A stretch of DNA of 64,000 nt from Alcanivorax sp. (GTDB lineage: Bacteria > Pseudomonadota > Gammaproteobacteria > Pseudomonadales > Alcanivoracaceae): positions 1-64,000 of the forward strand of contig PNLU01000005.1 of NCBI GenBank assembly GCA_013823245.1. Direction: 5' to 3'. The stretch's first letter is position 1. Every line of letters starts with the position of its first letter. Of the stretch, positions 1 through 9,320 are shown one piece after another. The translations under genes were made by a program, and so were the position numbers. Under the pieces are notes generated by a model. That model was not told the origin of the DNA. It did not search any database and was given only the letters and a program-made list of their open reading frames with translations.

Positions 1-201
1 ATCCAGATCCAGCCGGTGCACCACGCGGACCTCGGGGTCTTCCTGCTGCAACCGCCAGGTGACGGAATCGCGATTCTCGGGCCCGCGACCGGGCACGGAC
101 AGCAGCAGGTGGGGCTTTTCCACCACCCACACGCTGTCGTCGCGATAGACGGTGCGCACCGGCTCATGGCACGGCGGCACGATGTAGTATGGCTGTTCCA
201 T
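1..201 (-). CDS. rluA: RluA-family pseudouridine synthase, N-terminal part (runs off the window)
   Basis: Not in the ORF track because its 3' end lies outside the window. Reading the minus strand from the ATG at 201 gives about 67 residues that end in the HRLDLD motif, which carries the catalytic aspartate of RluA-type pseudouridine synthases. There is no S4 domain before the catalytic domain, as in short RluA proteins that modify 23S rRNA U746 and tRNA U32. The start lies 11 bp after the lon stop codon, so the two are probably co-transcribed. The family is clear; the exact RluA assignment is inferred from the short N-terminus. Confidence 0.75.
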   Translation of the reverse strand, partial: MEQPYYIVPPCHEPVRTVYRDDSVWVVEKPHLLLSVPGRGPENRDSVTWRLQQEDPEVRVVHRLDLD

Positions 202-212
202 GGTGGTTTGCG

Positions 213-2594
213 TCAGCGCCCGAAGACGGCATCGTACACGGCCTGATAGTGGCTGGCGAAGTGTACGGTCATTCTGGCGCGCAGATGCTCAGGCAGCTCG
301 TTATAGTCGCGCCGGTTGGCTTCCGGCAGCACCAGCTCGCGAATCCCGGCGCGGCGCGCGGCAATGACTTTTTCGCGGATACCGCCCACCGGCAAGACCT
401 GGCCGGTCAGGGTTAGTTCACCGGTCATGGCGAGCTTGCGCTTGATCGGACGACCGCTGGCCAGGGAAATCAGTGCCGTGGCCATGGTAATGCCGGCACT
501 GGGCCCGTCCTTCGGCGTGGCGCCCTCCGGCACATGCAGATGCACGAACGCGTCCTTGAACCAGTCTGCGTTGCCGCCAAACTCGGTGATGTGGCTGCTT
601 ACGTAGCTGTAGGCAATTTCGCTGGATTCGCGCATCACTTCGCCGAGCTGTCCGGTTTGCCGGAAGCCGCGGCCATGATTGTGCACATGGCTGGCTTCCA
701 CCGGCAGGGTGGCGCCACCGAGGGATGTCCAGGCCAGCCCCGTGACCACGCCCACGCCCCGTTGCGGTGTTTCCTGGCGGAAGTAGGGCATGCCCAGGAA
801 GTCCTCCAGGTTCTTGCCGGAGACGGAAATACTGCGGCGACCATCGAGCAATTGCACAGCGGCCTTGCGCACGATCTTGTTCAACTGCTTTTCCAGATTC
901 CGAACCCCGGCCTCGCGGGCATAGCCGTCGGCAATCTGGCGCAGCGCGGCATCGGAGATCTTCAGTTGCGACGCTTTCACCCCGGCCCGTTCCAGCGCGC
1001 GGGGCCACAGATGCCGACGGGCAATGGTGACCTTTTCATCAGTGATGTAACCGGCCAGGCGAATCACTTCCATGCGATCCAGCAACGGGCCGGGGATGCT
1101 GTCCAGGGTGTTGGCAGTGCACACGAACAGTGCCCGCGACAGGTCCACGCGCAGGTCCAGGTAGTGATCCAGAAAGCTGCTGTTCTGTTCCGGGTCCAGT
1201 ACCTCCAGCAGTGCCGAGGCCGGATCGCCCTGGAATGACTGCCCGAGCTTGTCGATTTCATCGAGCATGATCACCGGGTTGCTGGTGCCGCTGTCTTTCA
1301 GGGCCTGCACCAGCTTGCCGGGCAGGGCGCCGATATAGGTCCGGCGATGCCCCTTGATCTCGGCTTCGTCGCGCATGCCACCCAGGCTCAGGCGATAGAA
1401 GGCGCGACCGAGCGACTCGGCGATGGCGCGGCCGATGCTGGTCTTGCCGACGCCGGGCGGGCCCACAAGGAGCACAATGGCGCCGCGCATTTCACCGCGC
1501 ATGGCGCCCACGGCCAGAAATTCGATAATGCGATCCTTGACGTCGTCGAGCCCGGCATGGTGCTGTTCAAGCACCTTGCGCGCGTGTTTCAGATCCAGAT
1601 TGTCGTCGCTGTATCGGCCCCAGGGCACCTGCGTCAGCCAGTCCAGATAGTTGCGGGTTACCCCGTATTCCGGCGAGCCGGTTTCCAGCACCGACAGCTT
1701 GCGCAGCTCATCATCGAAGCGCTGTTGCACGGCGTCGGGCAGTTGCAGGGCCTCCACCCGCGCACGAAAATCCTCGACATCGGCGGTGCGGTCATCCTTG
1801 GCCAGGCCCAGCTCCTTCTGAATGATCTTGAGCTGCTCGCGCAGGAAGAACTGCCGTTGCTGACTGGAGATCTTCTCATTCACCTGCTCGTTGATACTGC
1901 CTTGCAGGCGGGCGACTTCCACTTCCTTCTTGAGCAGCACCAGCACCTTTTCCATACGCTTGAGCAGCGGTACCGTGTCCAGCACCGCTTGCAGTTCGTC
2001 ACCGCTGGCGGTCGTCAGGGCCGCAGCAAAGTCGGTCAGGGGCGAAGGCTCGCGCGGACTGAAGTTCTGCAAATAGGCTTTCAGCCCTTCGTTATACAGG
2101 GGATTCAGCGGCAGCAGTTCCTTGATCGTATTGATGATGGCCAGGGCGTAGGCCTTGATGGCATCTTCATCATCGTCGTTGCCGGGCTCGGGATAGTCCA
2201 CCTCCACCAGGTAGGGTGGCTTGCGGCTGAGCCAGCCGGTGATACGAAAGCGCGAAATGCCCTGCACGACCAGTTGCAGGGTGTTGTCTTCCTGGGCGGC
2301 GTTGTGCACCCGCACCAGGCAGCCGGTCTGCGGCAGTGTGTCCGGGTCCAGCGTATCGCTGTCAGCATGGCCAGTGTAGATCAGGCCCAGTGCGTGGTGC
2401 GGCGTTTTGCTGACGCGTTCGACGGTACTTTGCCAGGCGTCCTGGCCGAACAGCACCGGCTGCACCAGGCCCGGCATGAACGGGCGTTGCGTGACCGGTA
2501 GCAGATAAATCCGTTGCGGGCGCGCCTGGTCCGGCAGCATCAGTGCATGGCCAGCGCTTTCGTGTTCCTGTTGCAGCTCTGATTCGTCTCGCAT
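213..2594 (-). CDS. lon: ATP-dependent Lon protease (LonA type)
   Basis: 793 residues, the usual length for LonA. Domains in order: LAN substrate-binding domain (about 28-220), a helical segment, an AAA+ module with Walker A GPPGVGKT near residue 381 and a following MLDEIDKL Walker B, and a C-terminal protease domain. The Ser-Lys dyad is visible as PKDGPSAGI (Ser near 693) and REKVIAARRAG (Lys near 741). It degrades misfolded and regulatory proteins in the cytosol. The N-terminus (LLPVTQRPFMPG) resembles the second Lon paralogue of pseudomonads (AsrA-like) more than the classic ClpX-linked Lon, and no clpX or hupB is next to it. Whether it is the only Lon cannot be told from this window. Confidence 0.95.
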   Translation of the reverse strand: MRDESELQQEHESAGHALMLPDQARPQRIYLLPVTQRPFMPGLVQPVLFGQDAWQSTVERVSKTPHHALGLIYTGHADSDTLDPDTLPQTGCLVRVHNAAQEDNTLQLVVQGISRFRITGWLSRKPPYLVEVDYPEPGNDDDEDAIKAYALAIINTIKELLPLNPLYNEGLKAYLQNFSPREPSPLTDFAAALTTASGDELQAVLDTVPLLKRMEKVLVLLKKEVEVARLQGSINEQVNEKISSQQRQFFLREQLKIIQKELGLAKDDRTADVEDFRARVEALQLPDAVQQRFDDELRKLSVLETGSPEYGVTRNYLDWLTQVPWGRYSDDNLDLKHARKVLEQHHAGLDDVKDRIIEFLAVGAMRGEMRGAIVLLVGPPGVGKTSIGRAIAESLGRAFYRLSLGGMRDEAEIKGHRRTYIGALPGKLVQALKDSGTSNPVIMLDEIDKLGQSFQGDPASALLEVLDPEQNSSFLDHYLDLRVDLSRALFVCTANTLDSIPGPLLDRMEVIRLAGYITDEKVTIARRHLWPRALERAGVKASQLKISDAALRQIADGYAREAGVRNLEKQLNKIVRKAAVQLLDGRRSISVSGKNLEDFLGMPYFRQETPQRGVGVVTGLAWTSLGGATLPVEASHVHNHGRGFRQTGQLGEVMRESSEIAYSYVSSHITEFGGNADWFKDAFVHLHVPEGATPKDGPSAGITMATALISLASGRPIKRKLAMTGELTLTGQVLPVGGIREKVIAARRAGIRELVLPEANRRDYNELPEHLRARMTVHFASHYQAVYDAVFGR

Positions 2595-2657
2595 GCTCGC
2601 TATCCCTGAAGGGTCCAGTCCTGCAAAGATGGCGGTCGACGGGGAAAAATCAAGGGT

Positions 2658-3278
2658 TCAGGCTTTGTCGCCCTTGATCACCAGCAGGTCGGCTTCGGCG
2701 GGCTTCGGGTGGGCGGTGCGACACTCGACGATCTCGGCGCCGAAGGCGTCGGCGCACTGCTCTGCCAGCGCATAGAAGGGCGCGCGGCCGGGATCGGCGA
2801 TGATGATACGCTGCACGCCGGCCTTGCGGGCCCGGCGGATCATCTTGAACAGTACCGGGGTCAACTCATCCCAGAAGCACACATCCGCGCCGACCAGCGT
2901 ATGCACACCGTCGAAATCCCGTTTGGTCATCTTTTCGAAACGGCGCTGCAAGGGGGTGACTTCGACACCGTTGAGCTCGGCATGCAGGGCCAGATAGGGC
3001 AGCACGTCGGCGTCGGCGTCCACGCCGGTCACGCGCAGCCCCAGTTTTTTAGCGGCATAGATACCGAGGATGCCCCAGCCGCAGCCGATGTCCATGAAAT
3101 GGCTGCCCTTGGGAGGGCGCTTGCGGCGCAGGTAGTCCATCACCACAAAGCTGGAGTTCCACACCTTGTGACCATGAATCGAGGGCGCGTGGGCTTCACG
3201 CTTGAGGCGGCGAATTTCAGGATGGCCGTTTTTCAGGATGGTGATGCTGCGAGTGCGGATCAACTTGTCGGCCGCCAT
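2658..3278 (-). CDS. Class I SAM-dependent methyltransferase (ETFB/Nnt1-like)
   Basis: 206 residues from the ATG at 3278 (MAADKLIR); the longer ORF start at 3341 adds an unlikely basic extension. The SAM-binding motif I is MDIGCGWGILGIYAAKK, followed by an acidic residue at the end of strand 2 (VTGVDAD). A late ADVCFWDELT stretch replaces the usual motif IV. The fold resembles the lysine methyltransferase/nicotinamide methyltransferase-like group. The substrate is unknown. It is divergent from the ABC1-family gene with about 110 bp between starts. Confidence 0.75.
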   Translation of the reverse strand: MAADKLIRTRSITILKNGHPEIRRLKREAHAPSIHGHKVWNSSFVVMDYLRRKRPPKGSHFMDIGCGWGILGIYAAKKLGLRVTGVDADADVLPYLALHAELNGVEVTPLQRRFEKMTKRDFDGVHTLVGADVCFWDELTPVLFKMIRRARKAGVQRIIIADPGRAPFYALAEQCADAFGAEIVECRTAHPKPAEADLLVIKGDKA

Positions 3279-3391
3279 GCGGACCCCTCTGCGGATGGGC
3301 GAGAAGCACAAAACCTTACGAAGTCGTTGCCGATTGTTCAACAGTGAATGTGCCCTGTGCCCACCGACTTGGCTAGAATGCAGACAAAATA

Positions 3392-4693
3392 ATGACGTTG
3401 GAGGCCCGGTTGGCGGCCAGCAAACGCAATATCAGGATCAATCTCGGACCCTCGGCCGCACTCGGCACCCGTGCCCTGGGCGGACTGATCAGTGGCCGTG
3501 GGCGTTATTTCCGGGCGCTGACGACGTTTGCCGAAGTGCTGGCCATCTACGGCCGCATGAAAACCAGCCAGACGCGCACGCTGGAGCAGGCGCATCGCGA
3601 TGCCGCTGCACGGGTGGCGCGCCTTTGCCGCCGCAACGGCGCCACCTGGGTCAAGGCGGCGCAGTTCCTGAGCTGCCGACCGGACATCCTGCCGCAGGCT
3701 TACATCGATGCCCTGACGCCATTGCAGAACGATGCGCAGGTGGTGCACTTCGATCAGCTCAAACCGGCCCTGATCAATGCCTGGGGAGAAGACTGGACAC
3801 GTCACTTCGAGGCATTCGATCTGGTGCCGGTGGCCACGGCCTCCATTGCCCAGGTCCATCATGCGCGGCTGAAAACAGGGGAGGAGGTCGCCGTCAAGGT
3901 CCGCCTGCCCGAGGTGGCGGCGCAGTTCGATCAGGACGCCAGCCTGTTTCGCCTGCTGGCACGCCTGGCGGCACCGCTGGTGCGCGAACTGGATGTCATC
4001 CAGATCACCGAGCAATTGCTGACGATGACGGCCACCGAGCTGGACTTCCGCAACGAAGCCGGGAACCTGCGCCGCTTCGCCCGCCTGCCACATCCGCCGG
4101 GTATCCAGGTGCCACCTCTGTTTGACGAACTGTCCGGCGAGGCGACGCTGGTCACCGGCTGGGTGCAGGGGCAGCGTCTGCGCGATTACCTGGCGCAACA
4201 TCCCGACCAGGCGCAGGGGTTGCTGGGGCGTCTGGTCGGCAGCTATCTGCAACAGGTGACCCGCTTCGGGTTGTATCAGGCCGATCCGCACCCGGGCAAC
4301 TTTCTGGTGGACGAGCAGGGCACCATCACCATTCTGGATTACGGGGTGGTGGGGCGCCTGACGCCGGATGAGGTGCGGCGATACTCGCGCCTGTTGTTTG
4401 GCCTGCTGGGTTTTGAGGGCGAGGTCGATATGGCTGAGCTGTTTCGCGAGGCCGGATTTGTCGGCGGGGATGCTGCCACACTGGAGCAGCTATCGCGTTA
4501 TGTGCTGACCGATCAGCTCAATCGCGAGCATCCGGTGCAGGCGCTGCAAGCCCTGCAGGAGGCCCTGCGTGCCCAGCGTATCCAGATTCCTGACTCGTAC
4601 ATCGGTATTTCCCGGGTGCTGATTACTCTGGGTGGCTTGATGATGGCTTACGGCGTGCCGTTTGACTGGACGCCGCCGGAGCGGCGCCCTTAG
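3392..4693 (+). CDS. ABC1/UbiB-family atypical kinase-like protein
   Basis: 433 residues. Family hallmarks seen: the alanine-rich loop region ATASIAQVH near 149, the ATP-anchoring lysine in VAVKVR near 168, DPHPGN near 299 and the metal-binding DYG (for DFG) near 316. The family-defining KxGQ motif reads KAAQ (WVKAAQFLSCRPDILP, near 88). There are no C-terminal transmembrane helices as in UbiB itself, so it is probably a soluble or peripheral paralogue. Members support ubiquinone synthesis or lipid handling, but the substrate here is unknown. It is convergent with rimO, 6 bp apart. Confidence 0.8.
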   Translation: MTLEARLAASKRNIRINLGPSAALGTRALGGLISGRGRYFRALTTFAEVLAIYGRMKTSQTRTLEQAHRDAAARVARLCRRNGATWVKAAQFLSCRPDILPQAYIDALTPLQNDAQVVHFDQLKPALINAWGEDWTRHFEAFDLVPVATASIAQVHHARLKTGEEVAVKVRLPEVAAQFDQDASLFRLLARLAAPLVRELDVIQITEQLLTMTATELDFRNEAGNLRRFARLPHPPGIQVPPLFDELSGEATLVTGWVQGQRLRDYLAQHPDQAQGLLGRLVGSYLQQVTRFGLYQADPHPGNFLVDEQGTITILDYGVVGRLTPDEVRRYSRLLFGLLGFEGEVDMAELFREAGFVGGDAATLEQLSRYVLTDQLNREHPVQALQALQEALRAQRIQIPDSYIGISRVLITLGGLMMAYGVPFDWTPPERRP

Positions 4694-4699
4694 CTTGAT

Positions 4700-6064
4700 T
4701 CAGCGCAGCAGCCGCGCCCACAGGTCGTGCTCGTCACTGTCGCTGACGCGGGCGCTGACACGCTGTCCCGGACGCAGGCCGGTTTCGCCGTCCAGATAGA
4801 CCAGACCGTCGATTTCCGGTGCATCGGCCTGTGAGCGACCGACGGCGCCGTCTTCGGTCACCTCATCAATCAGCACCTCGATGTCCCGGCCCACCTTGCG
4901 TGCCAGACGTCGCTGGCTGATGCGTGCCTGCACATTCATGAAGCGTTCCTGGCGCTCGGCCGCCACCTCTTCGGGGACATGATCGGGCAGGGCGTTGGCG
5001 GGCGCGCCGTCCACCGGCGAATAGGTGAAACAGCCGACCCGGTCCAGTTCGGCTTCTTCCAGCCAGTCCAGCAGCATTTCGAAATCGTCGTCGGTTTCAC
5101 CGGGGAAGCCGGTGATAAAGGTGCTGCGCAGGGTGATGTCAGGGCAGATTTCGCGCCAGCGGCGAATGCGCTCCAGTGTGTTCTCGGCATGGGCCGGGCG
5201 CTTCATGGCCTTGAGCACGCGCGGGCTGGCGTGCTGGAAGGGGATATCCAGGTACGGCAGGATGTGGCCCTCGGCCATCAGGGGAATGACGTCGTCCACA
5301 TGGGGGTAGGGGTACACATAGTGCAGGCGTACCCAGGCGCCCATTTGCCCCAGTGCCTGGCACAGCTCCAGCATGCGCGCCTTGACCGGCATGCCCTGCC
5401 AGAAGCCGGTGCGGTATTTCAGGTCCACACCGTAGGCGCTGGTGTCCTGGGAAATCACCAGCAGTTCCTGCACGCCTGCCTTCACCAGCCGCTCGGCTTC
5501 ATCCAGCACATCGCCCACCGGGCGGCTGACGAGTTTGCCGCGCATGCTCGGGATGATGCAGAAGCTGCAACTGTGATTGCAGCCCTCGGAAATTTTCAGG
5601 TACGCGTAGTGACGCGGCGTCAGACGGATGCCCTGCGGCGGCACCAGGTCCACAAACGGGTTGTGATCGGCCCGCGGCGGCACCACCTGATGGACCGCGC
5701 TGACCACCTGCTCGTATTGCTGTGGCCCGGTGACCGACAGCACCTGCGGGTGCACCTTGCGAATGGTGTCTTCCTCGACGCCCATGCAGCCGGTGACGAT
5801 CACCTTGCCGTTTTCGCTGATGGCTTCGCCAATGGCCTCCAGGGATTCCGCCTTGGCGGCGTCAATAAAGCCACAGGTATTGACCACGACCACATCGGCG
5901 TCGTCATAGGTGGGCACCACCTCGTAACCCTCGGTGCGCAGCTGGGTCAGGATGCGCTCGGAATCCACCAGCGCCTTCGGGCAGCCCAGGCTGATAAAGC
6001 CGACTTTGCCGGGGGGCGGGTGACCGGGGGCCTTGTTATCGGGGTGGCTGCTGTGGCTGGACAT
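4700..6064 (-). CDS. rimO: Ribosomal protein uS12 methylthiotransferase RimO
   Basis: 454 residues from the ATG at 6064, preceded by an AGGAG ribosome-binding site; the ORF-track start at 6106 is too early. Domains: an N-terminal MTTase domain with the [12 protein letters not shown] signature and NTCGF and GCMG cysteines for one [4Fe-4S] cluster, a radical-SAM domain with GCNHSCSFC (CxxxCxxC) near 163, and a C-terminal TRAM domain. The enzyme adds a methylthio group to the conserved aspartate of ribosomal protein S12. The sequence [12 protein letters not shown] and the lack of a tRNA-type MiaB signature separate it from MiaB. It follows thpR with a 28-bp gap. Confidence 0.95.
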   Translation of the reverse strand: MSSHSSHPDNKAPGHPPPGKVGFISLGCPKALVDSERILTQLRTEGYEVVPTYDDADVVVVNTCGFIDAAKAESLEAIGEAISENGKVIVTGCMGVEEDTIRKVHPQVLSVTGPQQYEQVVSAVHQVVPPRADHNPFVDLVPPQGIRLTPRHYAYLKISEGCNHSCSFCIIPSMRGKLVSRPVGDVLDEAERLVKAGVQELLVISQDTSAYGVDLKYRTGFWQGMPVKARMLELCQALGQMGAWVRLHYVYPYPHVDDVIPLMAEGHILPYLDIPFQHASPRVLKAMKRPAHAENTLERIRRWREICPDITLRSTFITGFPGETDDDFEMLLDWLEEAELDRVGCFTYSPVDGAPANALPDHVPEEVAAERQERFMNVQARISQRRLARKVGRDIEVLIDEVTEDGAVGRSQADAPEIDGLVYLDGETGLRPGQRVSARVSDSDEHDLWARLLR

Positions 6065-6092
6065 GGGAGGCTCCTGTGGCGAGGGCGCGATT

Positions 6093-6665
6093 CTACAGCG
6101 CGTCACCGGTGAGTGGCCAGTGGGCTACAGGCTGGTAAACGGGGGTACCGGGCTGAGCGGCGGAGGGCGGCAGGCTCTGGTACAGGATCAGGGTGTCTGC
6201 ATGCAGGGTGTCCGTATGCAGGGTGCCCGTGACGAGGTCGGGGGCCGATGCGTGAGCCAGATCGTGAGCCAGGTCGCGGGCAAGCGTGATATGCGGCCGG
6301 AACGGCCGGGTTTCCACGGCCAGCCCCAGCTGCCGGCAGCCTTCGGCGAGCTGAGCCCGCAGGGCCGCGAGGGCGGGTGGGGCATCACCCTCGGCGACCA
6401 GAAAGCGGCCCTGGCGGTTGGGGAAGCGTCCCGCCCGGGTGATCGGCAGGGTCTGTGCCGGATGCTGCGCGCATATCTGCTGGCACAGGGCCATGAGGGG
6501 AGCTTGCGCGGCGGGGGGCAGATCGCCGAGGAAGACGAGGGTCAGATGCCAGTTCCGTTCGGGGACCCAGCGTGCCTGGAGGCCAGCCTGCTGCCAGCGC
6601 TCAACCTGCTGGCGCAGTGTCGTGACCAGCCCGGAATCCGGTGGCAAGCCAAGAAAGCAGCGCAT
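6093..6665 (-). CDS. thpR: RNA 2',3'-cyclic phosphodiesterase ThpR (2H superfamily)
   Basis: 190 residues with the two HxTx motifs of the 2H phosphoesterase superfamily: HLTLVFLG near residue 40 and HITLARD near 127. It opens 2',3'-cyclic phosphate RNA ends; it was first described as a 2'-5' RNA ligase. The start has a strong GAGGAGG ribosome-binding site. [14 protein letters not shown] stretch and a [10 protein letters not shown] stretch show small internal repeats in the C-terminal third, with matching DNA repeats. It is probably transcribed with rimO. Confidence 0.9.
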   Translation of the reverse strand: MRCFLGLPPDSGLVTTLRQQVERWQQAGLQARWVPERNWHLTLVFLGDLPPAAQAPLMALCQQICAQHPAQTLPITRAGRFPNRQGRFLVAEGDAPPALAALRAQLAEGCRQLGLAVETRPFRPHITLARDLAHDLAHASAPDLVTGTLHTDTLHADTLILYQSLPPSAAQPGTPVYQPVAHWPLTGDAL

Positions 6666-6681
6666 CGGGACCTCCTCAACG

Positions 6682-6708
6682 AAAAAAGCCGCGACAGGTC
6701 GCGGCTTT
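6682..6708 (-). terminator. Rho-independent terminator of tRNA-Pro
   Basis: An uninterrupted stem AAAGCCGCGAC / GTCGCGGCTTT with a 2-nt core. On the minus strand it ends in a run of six T. It lies just downstream of the tRNA on that strand. Confidence 0.85.
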
Positions 6709-6748
6709 CCGTGTTACCCGCCCCGGGACGGCATGGCAACCTTGCATC

Positions 6749-6825
6749 TGGTCGGAGTAGCAGGATTTGAACCTGCGACCCCTACGTCCCGAACGTAGTG
6801 CTCTACCAGGCTGAGCTATACTCCG
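6749..6825 (-). tRNA. tRNA-Pro (anticodon CGG)
   Basis: 77 nt including an encoded CCA. The acceptor arms CGGAGTA/TACTCCG pair fully. The D arm AGCTCAGCCTGGTAGAGC, the anticodon arm CTACG-TTCGGGA-CGTAG and the T arm GCAGG-TTCAAAT-CCTGC are all present. The loop TTCGGGA gives anticodon CGG. It is read on the minus strand and followed by a terminator. Confidence 0.97.
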
Positions 6826-6946
6826 AAGCGGCGTGCATTCTAACAATATTTTTCCGGAATGCCAGCCCTTGCTACCGTCTGCCGCGCGTTTGCCTGATTT
6901 ATGAGCAGTCGCCGGGCTGGCCGTGGCTGAGGCATAATCCGCGCCC

Positions 6947-8092
6947 ATGACTGATGCCCTGACAGAATTTTCTCACCCGCTTGCACGCCTGGTTCTGCAT
7001 CGCTACCCGAAGCGGCGCGGCGAGCGCCTGCGCGCCTGGGACGGTGCCGACCTCTACCTGCTGGACCTGTGGCTGGAGCAGGCCCTGGGTGGCGACCCGC
7101 ACGCGCCCGCGTCCGGCGCGCCGCTGGTGCTCAACGACAGTTGTGGTGCACTGGCGCTGGCCCTGCACGCGGCGGCGCCGGTGAGCAGCGGTGATGATGC
7201 CCTGGCCCGGGCGGCCTGGTGGGCGAACGCTGCGGATAACGGCCTGCCGGTGCAGGAGGAGGCCTGGCGCTGGCCGCAGGCACCCTGGCCGCAGGCGCCA
7301 TCACGGGTGCTGGTGCGTGTGCCCAAGGAAATGGCACTGCTGGAACAGCAGTTGGGCCGTCTGGGCGCCTTGCCGCCGGGGACTCCGGTGCATCTGGCCT
7401 GGATGGACAAGCATATGCCGGGCAACCTGCTGGCGCGGGTGCGGCATTACCTGGGCGAGGTCGAGCTGCTGCGGGGTCGCTACAAGGCACATGGCCTGAC
7501 AGGAAGAGTGCCGGGGTCAGTACCCGATGCGCCGTATCCGACTTCTGTGAAGGTGCCGGAGCAGGGCTGGGAGCTGGTCGTGCATGCGGGCGTTTTTGCC
7601 CAGCAGCAACTGGATATCGGTGCGCGCCTGTTTATGGATACCGTGCCGCAGGGCGTGCCGGGACCGATTGCCGACCTGGGTTGTGGCAACGGCGTGATCG
7701 GTATGGTGGCGGCGCAGCGCAATCCCGGCGTGCCGGTGACCTTCTGCGATGTCTCATGGTTGGCCCTGCAGAGTGCTCGCGAGAACATGGCTCGCTGGTT
7801 GCCGCAGGCACCCGCGCAGTTTCATCTGGGCAACGGTCTGGAAGGACTGGATACGCGCTTCGCTCTGATCTTGCTGAATCCGCCATTTCATCGTGGTCAT
7901 GCGGTGGATGACAGCGTGGCGCGCATGCTGTTTGCCCAGGCAGCGAAACGGCTGCTGCCCGGCGGGGTGTTACAGGTGATCGGCAATCGCCACCTGCGTT
8001 ACGACGTGCTGCTCAAGCGCCATTTCACCACCGTCACGCAGGTTGGAGGCGATCGCAAGTTTGTGGTGCTGGCAGCCAACGATCCGCGCTGA
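6947..8092 (+). CDS. rlmG: 23S rRNA (guanine-N2) methyltransferase RlmG
   Basis: 381 residues with the two-domain architecture of RsmC/RlmG enzymes. The degenerate N-terminal methyltransferase-like domain covers about 1-190. The catalytic C-terminal domain has motif I IADLGCGNGVIGM near 244 and motif IV LLNPPFH near 308, the N-P-P-F signature of guanine-N2 methyltransferases. RlmG makes m2G1835 in 23S rRNA. RsmC is the alternative; the N-terminus and length fit RlmG better. Convergent with mtnC, 2 bp apart, with no visible terminator. Confidence 0.88.
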   Translation: MTDALTEFSHPLARLVLHRYPKRRGERLRAWDGADLYLLDLWLEQALGGDPHAPASGAPLVLNDSCGALALALHAAAPVSSGDDALARAAWWANAADNGLPVQEEAWRWPQAPWPQAPSRVLVRVPKEMALLEQQLGRLGALPPGTPVHLAWMDKHMPGNLLARVRHYLGEVELLRGRYKAHGLTGRVPGSVPDAPYPTSVKVPEQGWELVVHAGVFAQQQLDIGARLFMDTVPQGVPGPIADLGCGNGVIGMVAAQRNPGVPVTFCDVSWLALQSARENMARWLPQAPAQFHLGNGLEGLDTRFALILLNPPFHRGHAVDDSVARMLFAQAAKRLLPGGVLQVIGNRHLRYDVLLKRHFTTVTQVGGDRKFVVLAANDPR

Positions 8093-8094
8093 CG

Positions 8095-8778
8095 TTATCC
8101 CAACAGCCTGATGGCGGTGAAGTCGTTTACACGGGGGTGGTCGCAGGGCGGGGCGCTGCCGTCGCGGTCCAGCAGGGTGGTGTGCAGGCCCGCTTCCCGG
8201 GCGGCATCCAGTTCGGCGGAAATGTCCGAAAGAAACAGGATCAACTCGGCCGGAATCCCGATCTCCTCGGCAATCTTGCGATAGCTGTCCGCCGACTGCT
8301 TCGGCCCCGTCGTCGTATCAAAATAACCCGTAAACAGCGGGGTCAGGTCTCCCATTTCACTGTAACCAAAGAACAGCTTCTGCGCGGCCACGGAGCCGGA
8401 TGAATAGACATACAGCGCGATGCCGGCATCGTGCCAGCGGCGCAGCTGGTCTGCCACTTCCGGGTACATGTGCGCACGATAGGCGCCGTCTTCATAGCCG
8501 CGCTTCCAGATCATGCCCTGAAGCGCCTTCAGGGGCGTGGCCTTGCGGTCCTCACGAATCCACTGCTGCAACAGCTCGTTGGCGGTGGTGGCATCCGCCA
8601 CCGGGACGCCGGTCTCGGCCGCCAGCGCGCGAATCTGCACCTGCACGGCCTCGTCCTGCCAGTGGCGGGCCAGGAAGTCCGGCAGGGCCTGCGCGGCATA
8701 GGGAAACAGCACCTCCTTGACGAAGGAGATGCTGCTGGTGGTGCCTTCGATATCGGTGACGACGGCGCGGATACTCAA
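8095..8778 (-). CDS. mtnC: Enolase-phosphatase E1 (methionine salvage)
   Basis: 227 residues of the HAD superfamily. The opening VVTDIEGTTSSISFVKEVLFPY is the MtnC signature with the nucleophile Asp and general acid Glu. SSGSVAAQKLFF (motif II) and LFLSDISAELDAA (motif IV) follow. It enolises and dephosphorylates 2,3-diketo-5-methylthiopentyl-1-phosphate. The start is TTG, overlapping the mtnD stop by 4 bp (TTGA). Last gene of the mtn operon. Confidence 0.95.
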   Translation of the reverse strand: MSIRAVVTDIEGTTSSISFVKEVLFPYAAQALPDFLARHWQDEAVQVQIRALAAETGVPVADATTANELLQQWIREDRKATPLKALQGMIWKRGYEDGAYRAHMYPEVADQLRRWHDAGIALYVYSSGSVAAQKLFFGYSEMGDLTPLFTGYFDTTTGPKQSADSYRKIAEEIGIPAELILFLSDISAELDAAREAGLHTTLLDRDGSAPPCDHPRVNDFTAIRLLG

Positions 8779-9320
8779 TTGTCCAGCCTCGGGAAACGGC
8801 TGGCGATATCACTGCCGGTAAAGTTGGCCACCCAGCCTTCCGGGTTGTTGAACAGACGGATGGCAATGAAATAAGGGTTCGGCCCCATGTCGAACCAGTG
8901 CGGCGTGTTGGCGGGTACGGAAATCAGATCGCCCTGTTCGCACAGTACTTCGTAAACATGGTCGCGGATATGCAGGCTGAAGAGTCCGGCGCCGCCGACA
9001 AAGAAACGCACTTCATCTTCGCTGTGACGATGCTCGTCAAGGAACTTGGTGCGCAGCGCGGCTTTGTCCGGGTGGTCCTGGTTCAGACTTACGACATCCA
9101 CGGTCTGGTAACCCTGTTCGGTCATCAGGCGATCAATATCATCGCGGTAGGCATCGATGACTTCGTCCTGGCTGGCGCCGGGCTTGACCGGGGCGTTCGC
9201 TTCCCAGCGCTCGAACCGCACTCCGGCATCCGCGAGAATCGCGGCAATGGTGTCGTGATCCCGGGTGCTCTGCACGGGCTCTTCCGGGCGCGTGTCGGCA
9301 TAAACGCGAAGCTGGCTCAT
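8775..9320 (-). CDS. mtnD: Acireductone dioxygenase
   Basis: 181-residue cupin. The metal-binding signature EHRHSEDEVRFFV (two His and Glu) and the later NTPHWFD His are all present. Depending on the bound metal, it oxidises acireductone to 2-keto-4-methylthiobutyrate and formate (Fe) or off-pathway to methylthiopropionate and CO (Ni). The ATG has a strong GGAGG site. Overlaps mtnB by 4 bp. Confidence 0.95.
   Translation of the reverse strand: MSQLRVYADTRPEEPVQSTRDHDTIAAILADAGVRFERWEANAPVKPGASQDEVIDAYRDDIDRLMTEQGYQTVDVVSLNQDHPDKAALRTKFLDEHRHSEDEVRFFVGGAGLFSLHIRDHVYEVLCEQGDLISVPANTPHWFDMGPNPYFIAIRLFNNPEGWVANFTGSDIASRFPRLDN

Noticed and set aside
1347-2501. 384-residue plus-strand ORF opposite lon
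   Set aside because: Antisense shadow of a well-supported lon gene.
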